A DNA stretch of 64,000 nt from Streptomyces sp. JHA26. Lineage in GTDB: Bacteria > Actinomycetota > Actinomycetes > Streptomycetales > Streptomycetaceae. Below, piece after piece: positions 59,047 to 64,000 of this stretch. Under the pieces are notes generated by a model. That model saw only the letters and a program-made list of their open reading frames with translations, ran no database searches and had not been told where the DNA came from. Every line of letters begins with the position of its first letter. Position 1 is the first letter of the stretch. The position numbers and the translations under genes were made by a program. The stretch is taken from assembly GCF_002005565.1 (NCBI RefSeq), contig NZ_BDJC01000030.1:25934-89933 (forward strand), given 5' to 3'.

Positions 59047-62000
59047 ATGAAGCGTTCTGAGGCCGCCGTCGCACACCCGGCGGACACTCCGATCGCCGTC
59101 GTCGGAGTCTCTTGCCGCCTCCCCGGAGCACCCGACCCCACCGCCTTCCGGAACCTGCTGCGAGCCGGCGCGGACGCCATCACGGACGTACCCCGGGAAC
59201 GCTGGGACGCGGACGAGCTGTACGACGAGGACACCGACCGGCCCGGCACGGTCAACACCCGACGCGGCGGCTTCCTCAACCAGACCGACGTCGACCACTT
59301 CGACGCCGCCTTCTTCGGCATATCGCCCCGCGAAGCCGCCGCGATGGACCCGCAGCAGCGCCTCGTCCTGGAACTGACCTGGGAAGCCCTCGAAGACGCG
59401 GGCATCGTCCCCGACCGGCTCCGCGACACCGACACCGGCGTCTACCTGGGCGTGATCGCCGACGACTACGCCACGCTGCAACGCCGACGCGGCGTCGAGG
59501 CCATCGACCGCCACAGCTTCACCGGCCTGCACCGCAGCCTCATCGCCAACCGCGTCTCCTACCACCTCGGACTGCGCGGCCCCAGCCTGACCCTCGACGC
59601 CGGCCAGGCTTCCTCCCTTGTCGCCGTCCACCTGGCCTGCGAGAGCCTGCGCCGCGGCGAGAGCACCATCGCCGTCGCCGGCGGCGTCAACCTCATTCTC
59701 GCCCCCGAGAGCAGCGTCAGCGTCGCCAAGTTCGGCGGCCTGTCCCCCGACGGCGTCACCTACACCTTCGACGCCCGCGCCAACGGCTACGTACGCGGCG
59801 AGGGCGGCGGCGCCGTCGTCCTCAAGCCCCTTGCCGCCGCCCTCGCCGACGGCGACCCCGTGTACTGCGTCATCCGCGGCAGCGCCGTCAACAACGACGG
59901 CGGCGGCACCCATCTCACCACCCCGCACCAGCCCGCGCAGGAAGACGTCCTGCGCCGCGCCTACCAGCAGGCCGGCGTGGACCCCTCCCGCGTCCAGTAC
60001 GTCGAACTCCACGGCACCGGCACGAGGACCGGCGACCCGATCGAGGCCGCGGCCCTCGGCGCCGTCCTCGGCAGCGCACGCCGCAGCACCGGCACACCCC
60101 TGCGCGTCGGCTCCGCCAAGACCAACGTCGGCCACCTCGAGGGTGCCGCGGGCATCGTCGGCTTCATCAAGACGGCCCTCGGCCTGAAGCACGGCGAACT
60201 CTTCCCCAGCCTCAACTACCGCACCCCGAACCCCGACATCCCGCTGGACACGCTCAACCTGCGCGTCCAGACCGAGACACAGCCCTGGCCCACCGACCCG
60301 AACACGGACGGCCCCCGCACCGCGGGCGTCAGCGCCATCGGCGTGGGCGGCACGAACTGCCATGTGGTGCTGGAGGAGGCTCCGGCTGTCGAGGAAAACC
60401 CGGTCGCGGAGGCCTCGCGTGCTGTGCCGCCAGTGGTGGTGCCGTGGGTGCTGTCGGGGAAGTCCGAGGCGGCGCTGCGGGGGCAGGCCGAGCGACTGGC
60501 GTCCTTCCTGAACGAGCGTTCCGAGCTTGCTCCGGTGGATGTCGGGTGGTCGTTGGCGGCGACGCGGTCGGTGTTCGAGCACCGGGCCGTGGTTCTGGAC
60601 GGGTTGAACGGCCTGCGGGCGCTGGCCGAGGGTCGTGAGGCCCCGGGCGTGGTGCGCGGGCGGGCCGGCGGTGCGGACGGCCGTGCGGTGTTCGTGTTCC
60701 CGGGGCAGGGTTCGCAGTGGGCCGGGATGGCGGCCGAACTGCTCGACGACTCGCCGGTGTTCGCGGAGCGGATGGCCGAGTGTGCGGCTGCGCTTGTGCC
60801 GTTCGTGGAGTGGTCGCTGCTCGACATCCTGCGGGACACGAGCGCGGATGCCTGGCTGGAGCAGGTCGATGTGGTGCAGCCGGTGCTGTGGGCGGTCATG
60901 GTCTCGCTGGCCGAGGTGTGGCGTTCCCACGGTGTGGAGCCGGCTGCGGTGATCGGTCACTCGCAGGGTGAGATCGCTGCCGCGTGTGTGGCGGGTGCGC
61001 TGTCGCTCGGGGACGCGGCGAAGGTGGTGGCGCTGCGCAGCAAGGCGATCCGTGCGCTGTCCGGGCGGGGCGGGATGGTGTCCGTCTCGCTGGGTGTGGA
61101 CGCGGTGCGCGAGCGTCTCGCCGGCTGGGGCGGCCGGTTGTCGGTGGCGGCGGTCAATGGTCCGTCGGTCGTGGTCGTCTCCGGGGATGCGGATGCGCTG
61201 GACGAGCTGCTGGCCGCGTGCGAGGCGGACGGTGTGCGGGCGCGGCGTGTCGCGGTGGACTACGCGTCGCACTGCGCGCATGTCGAGGAGATCGAGGACG
61301 TTCTCCTGCGGGACCTGGCGGGCATCGCCCCGCAGGCGTCGAGCGTGCCGTTCTACTCGACGGTGACGGGCGGTGTCCTGGACACCAGCGGCCTCGATGC
61401 GGGGTACTGGTATCGCAATCTGCGCCAGACGGTCCGTTTCGCCGACACCCTGCGTGTGCTCCTCGACGACGGCTTCCGGCTGTTCATCGAGTCCAGTGCG
61501 CATCCGGTGCTGACGATGGGCGTCGAGCAGACGGCTGAAGAGCACACCGACACGCCCGTCACGGCGGTGGGTTCGCTGCGCCGCGACGAGGGCGGTCTGG
61601 GGCGCTTCCTGACCTCGGCCGCAGAGGCGTTCGTCGGCGGCGCGACCGTCGACTGGGTCGGAGTGTTCACGGGTACGGGCGCCCGACGCGTCGACCTGCC
61701 CACCTACGCCTTTCAACGCCGTCGCTACTGGCTGGACGCGGCGGCTGACCGTGGGGCCGTGCACGTCACTGAGCGGACGGCTGGGCACACTGCCGAGCCT
61801 GAGCCCGTGGGGGACAGCACCTCGGCGCTCAGGCGACGCCTGGCGGGACTGAGTGAGGACGAGCAGACGGACCTGCTCCTGGAACTGATCCGTACCCAGG
61901 TCGCCACGACACTGGGATACGAGGGCTCCGAGGAGGTAGACCCCGGGCGGACGTTCAAGGAACTGGGCTTCGACTCGCTGGGAGCAGTCGAGTTCCGTAA

Positions 62001-64000
62001 CCGTCTGAACGCGACGACCGGGCTGCGGCTGCAGACCACCCTGCTGTTCGACTACCCCACCCCGGCAGTCCTCGCGCGTCACCTGAGGACCACCCTCCTC
62101 GGCGCGGAGCGGGGAAGCACCGTCTCGGCGCGGGCCACCGTGTCCCATGACGAACCCATAGCGATCGTCGGAATGGGCTGCCGATTCCCAGGCGGTGTGC
62201 AATCGCCGGAAGAACTGTGGCAGTTGATCGCGTCCGACGGGGACGCGATCGGCGAGTTCCCCCGGGACCGGGGATGGGACCTGTCCGCCCTCTATTCACC
62301 GGATCGAGGCCAGCCGGGCAGCACGTACACCCGCGAGGGCGGCTTCCTCTATGACGCCGGCGACTTCGACCCCGAGTTCTTCGGTATCTCGCCGCGAGAG
62401 GCGCTGGCGATGGATCCGCAGCAGCGGTTGCTGCTGGAGACCTCCTGGGAGGCGTTCGAGCGGGCCGGTATCGCTCCCGGTGGTCGGACGAAGAGTGAGA
62501 CCGGCGTCTTCGTCGGTGCGATGGCTCAGGACTACGGCCCGCGTATGCACGATGCCTCGGCCGGCCTTCAGGGATACCTGCTCACCGGAAGCAGCGTCAG
62601 TGCTGCTTCAGGTCGGATCTCCTACACGTTCGGGTTCGAGGGCCCTGCGGTGACGGTGGACACGGCGTGTTCGTCGTCGCTGGTGGCGTTGCATCTGGCG
62701 GTGCAGTCGCTGCGGCAGGGGGAGTGCTCGCTTGCGCTGGCGGGCGGCGTCACCGTGATGGCGAGTCCCGGCATCTTCGTGGAGTTCAGCCGGCAGCAAG
62801 GCGTTGCTGCGGACGGCCGCTGCAAGGCGTTCGCCTCGGGGGCGGACGGCACCGGCTGGGCCGAGGGTGCCGGGATGCTGTTGCTGGAGCGGTTGTCGGA
62901 TGCGCGGCGCAATGGGCATCGGGTGCTGGCCGTGGTCCGTGGCTCGGCGGTCAACCAGGACGGGGCGAGCAATGGTCTGTCCGCGCCGAACGGTCCGTCG
63001 CAGCAGCGGGTGATCCGGGCGGCGTTGGCGAATGCCGGGGTGTCGGCTGCCGGGGTGGATGTGGTGGAGGCGCACGGTACGGGCACGAAGTTGGGTGACC
63101 CGATCGAGGCGCAGGCGCTGCTGGCGACCTATGGCCAGGACCGGCCGGAGGACCGGCCGCTGTGGCTGGGTTCCATCAAGTCGAACATCGGGCACACGCA
63201 GGCCGCGGCCGGTGTCGCGGGTGTGATGAAGATGGTCCTCGCCATGCGGCACGGGGTGCTGCCGCGCACGCTGCATGTCGATGAGCCGTCCCCGCACGTG
63301 GACTGGACGGCTGGGTCTGTCGAGCTGCTGACGGATGCCACGCCGTGGCTCGAGGGCGCTGAGCCGCGTCGGGCGGGTGTGTCGTCGTTCGGTATCAGCG
63401 GGACGAACGCGCACGTGATCCTGGAGGAGGCTCCGGCTGTCGAGGAGGAGCCGGTTGCGGACGCCGAGTCGCCGGTGGTGCCGGTGGTGGTGCCGTGGGT
63501 GGTGTCGGGACAGTCCGACGCGGCGCTGCGGGGTCAGGCGGAGCGCTTGGCCGCCTTCCTGAGTGATGCCTCGGATGTTGATCCCGTGGATGTCGGGTGG
63601 TCGTTGGCGACGTCGCGGTCGGTGTTCGAGCACCGGGCTGTGGTGCTGTCGGGTGACCGGGCCGGGCTGGCTGCGCTTGCGTCGGGTGAGCCGGCTGCTG
63701 GTGTGGTGCGTGGTGTGGTGGTGCCGGGCCGGCTGGCGGTGTTGTTCTCGGGGCAGGGCAGTCAGCGTGTGGGGATGGGCCGGGAGCTGTATGAGGCCTT
63801 CCCGGTCTTCGCCGAGGCGTTCGACGAGGTGTGTGCCGGGTTCGACGGGCTGCTGGAGCGGCCGTTGCGCGATGTCGTCTTCACCGACGGTGAGGCGTTG
63901 GATGCGACGGTGTTCACGCAGGCGGCGTTGTTCGCCGTCGAGGTGGCCCTGTTCCGGCTGGTGTCGTCCTGGGGTGTGCGCCCTGACGTCGTCGGCGGGC
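59047..64000 (+). CDS. type I PKS, KSQ-AT-ACP loading module plus module 1 (partial)
   Basis: Read from ATG 59047 (8 nt after AGGGAG) with no stop to the window end, so at least 1,651 residues. The loading KS has Gln187 in DAGQASS where the catalytic Cys should be, a KSQ decarboxylase. The loading AT has GHSQGE (Ser about 639) and YASH (739-742), the methylmalonyl-type signature, so a propionyl starter is predicted. The ACP serine is about 977 (GFDSLGAVEF). Module 1 starts near 62155 with a normal KS (Cys about 1208 in DTACSSS) and an AT (FSGQGSQRVGMG near 63750) cut by the window edge. It follows the ALAS/ligase/AT genes on the same strand. Confidence 0.95.
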   Translation, partial: MKRSEAAVAHPADTPIAVVGVSCRLPGAPDPTAFRNLLRAGADAITDVPRERWDADELYDEDTDRPGTVNTRRGGFLNQTDVDHFDAAFFGISPREAAAMDPQQRLVLELTWEALEDAGIVPDRLRDTDTGVYLGVIADDYATLQRRRGVEAIDRHSFTGLHRSLIANRVSYHLGLRGPSLTLDAGQASSLVAVHLACESLRRGESTIAVAGGVNLILAPESSVSVAKFGGLSPDGVTYTFDARANGYVRGEGGGAVVLKPLAAALADGDPVYCVIRGSAVNNDGGGTHLTTPHQPAQEDVLRRAYQQAGVDPSRVQYVELHGTGTRTGDPIEAAALGAVLGSARRSTGTPLRVGSAKTNVGHLEGAAGIVGFIKTALGLKHGELFPSLNYRTPNPDIPLDTLNLRVQTETQPWPTDPNTDGPRTAGVSAIGVGGTNCHVVLEEAPAVEENPVAEASRAVPPVVVPWVLSGKSEAALRGQAERLASFLNERSELAPVDVGWSLAATRSVFEHRAVVLDGLNGLRALAEGREAPGVVRGRAGGADGRAVFVFPGQGSQWAGMAAELLDDSPVFAERMAECAAALVPFVEWSLLDILRDTSADAWLEQVDVVQPVLWAVMVSLAEVWRSHGVEPAAVIGHSQGEIAAACVAGALSLGDAAKVVALRSKAIRALSGRGGMVSVSLGVDAVRERLAGWGGRLSVAAVNGPSVVVVSGDADALDELLAACEADGVRARRVAVDYASHCAHVEEIEDVLLRDLAGIAPQASSVPFYSTVTGGVLDTSGLDAGYWYRNLRQTVRFADTLRVLLDDGFRLFIESSAHPVLTMGVEQTAEEHTDTPVTAVGSLRRDEGGLGRFLTSAAEAFVGGATVDWVGVFTGTGARRVDLPTYAFQRRRYWLDAAADRGAVHVTERTAGHTAEPEPVGDSTSALRRRLAGLSEDEQTDLLLELIRTQVATTLGYEGSEEVDPGRTFKELGFDSLGAVEFRNRLNATTGLRLQTTLLFDYPTPAVLARHLRTTLLGAERGSTVSARATVSHDEPIAIVGMGCRFPGGVQSPEELWQLIASDGDAIGEFPRDRGWDLSALYSPDRGQPGSTYTREGGFLYDAGDFDPEFFGISPREALAMDPQQRLLLETSWEAFERAGIAPGGRTKSETGVFVGAMAQDYGPRMHDASAGLQGYLLTGSSVSAASGRISYTFGFEGPAVTVDTACSSSLVALHLAVQSLRQGECSLALAGGVTVMASPGIFVEFSRQQGVAADGRCKAFASGADGTGWAEGAGMLLLERLSDARRNGHRVLAVVRGSAVNQDGASNGLSAPNGPSQQRVIRAALANAGVSAAGVDVVEAHGTGTKLGDPIEAQALLATYGQDRPEDRPLWLGSIKSNIGHTQAAAGVAGVMKMVLAMRHGVLPRTLHVDEPSPHVDWTAGSVELLTDATPWLEGAEPRRAGVSSFGISGTNAHVILEEAPAVEEEPVADAESPVVPVVVPWVVSGQSDAALRGQAERLAAFLSDASDVDPVDVGWSLATSRSVFEHRAVVLSGDRAGLAALASGEPAAGVVRGVVVPGRLAVLFSGQGSQRVGMGRELYEAFPVFAEAFDEVCAGFDGLLERPLRDVVFTDGEALDATVFTQAALFAVEVALFRLVSSWGVRPDVVGG
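60361..60620 (+). repeat. KS-AT linker repeat, copy 1
   Basis: The post-KS linker and start of the AT region is highly similar at DNA level to 63412-63660 (for example GGAGGCTCCGGCTGTCGAGG and GCGGTCGGTGTTCGAGCACC in both). It marks recent duplication or gene conversion between the two modules. Confidence 0.8.
63412..63660 (+). repeat. KS-AT linker repeat, copy 2
   Basis: Second copy of the linker described at 60361-60620, in module 1. The two copies differ mainly by small substitutions and a short length difference in the Val/Pro-rich segment. Confidence 0.8.

Overview
The window is high-GC actinobacterial DNA, almost certainly from a Streptomyces chromosome. GTG and TTG starts are frequent, overlapping ATGA/GTGA gene junctions are common, third codon positions are mostly G or C, and the gene families (PAS-LuxR, ECF sigma, PucR, DUF3253, type I PKS/NRPS) are typical of that genus. 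I saw no rRNA, tRNA or CRISPR array.

Left arm (1-20.3 kb) is accessory DNA. It starts with the N-terminal part of a NYN-domain nuclease and two small genes that read only across a frameshift. A large minus-strand island follows: a 1,457-residue P-loop STAND-type NTPase, a TPR protein, a TPR-CHAT caspase-like protease and a small membrane-type partner. It looks like a CHAT/TPR conflict (defence) system. Next come an apparently intact IS5-type element that cuts a hypothetical gene and sits just upstream of a LysR regulator, remnants of an FxLD-type methyltransferase and of another transposase, a membrane fatty-acid desaturase with its ferredoxin-reductase partner, a divergent PucR regulator, a frameshifted DUF3253 gene and an XRE-TPR regulator.

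The middle (21.0-48.8 kb) is a complete long-form antimycin-type depsipeptide cluster, antA to antQ. antB-antA (acyltransferase and orphan ECF sigma factor) read left. antC-D-E (NRPS, PKS, crotonyl-CoA carboxylase/reductase) read right. antG-F-Q (carrier protein, anthranilate ligase, PPTase) read left. antH-I-J-K-L-M-N-O-P (phenylacetyl-CoA-epoxidase-like oxygenase, ketoreductase, tryptophan-to-anthranilate enzymes) read right. Tryptophan is opened by AntN, processed by AntO/AntP to anthranilate, loaded by AntF on AntG, oxidised by AntHIJKL, and extended by AntC (Thr, then pyruvate reduced to lactate) and AntD (alkylmalonyl unit from AntE), with AntM and AntB finishing. A PAS-LuxR regulator gene lies beside antA, and two PimM/FscRI-like operator sequences lie in the antB-antC promoter region. 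A tandem-repeat leader ORF is translationally coupled to antH.

A band of transposase debris and a truncated MFS transporter (48.8-50.4 kb) separates this from the start of a second, apparently uncharacterised polyketide cluster (50.9 kb to the window end). It holds a type II thioesterase, two ANL-type ligases, a 5-aminolevulinate-synthase homologue, a free-standing acyltransferase, a short ANL adenylation protein and a type I PKS. The PKS begins with a KSQ-AT(methylmalonyl-type)-ACP loading module and runs off the right edge. The ALAS plus two ligases is the signature of a C5N (2-amino-3-hydroxycyclopentenone) amide cap, so the product is predicted to be a propionate-started polyketide acid capped with C5N.
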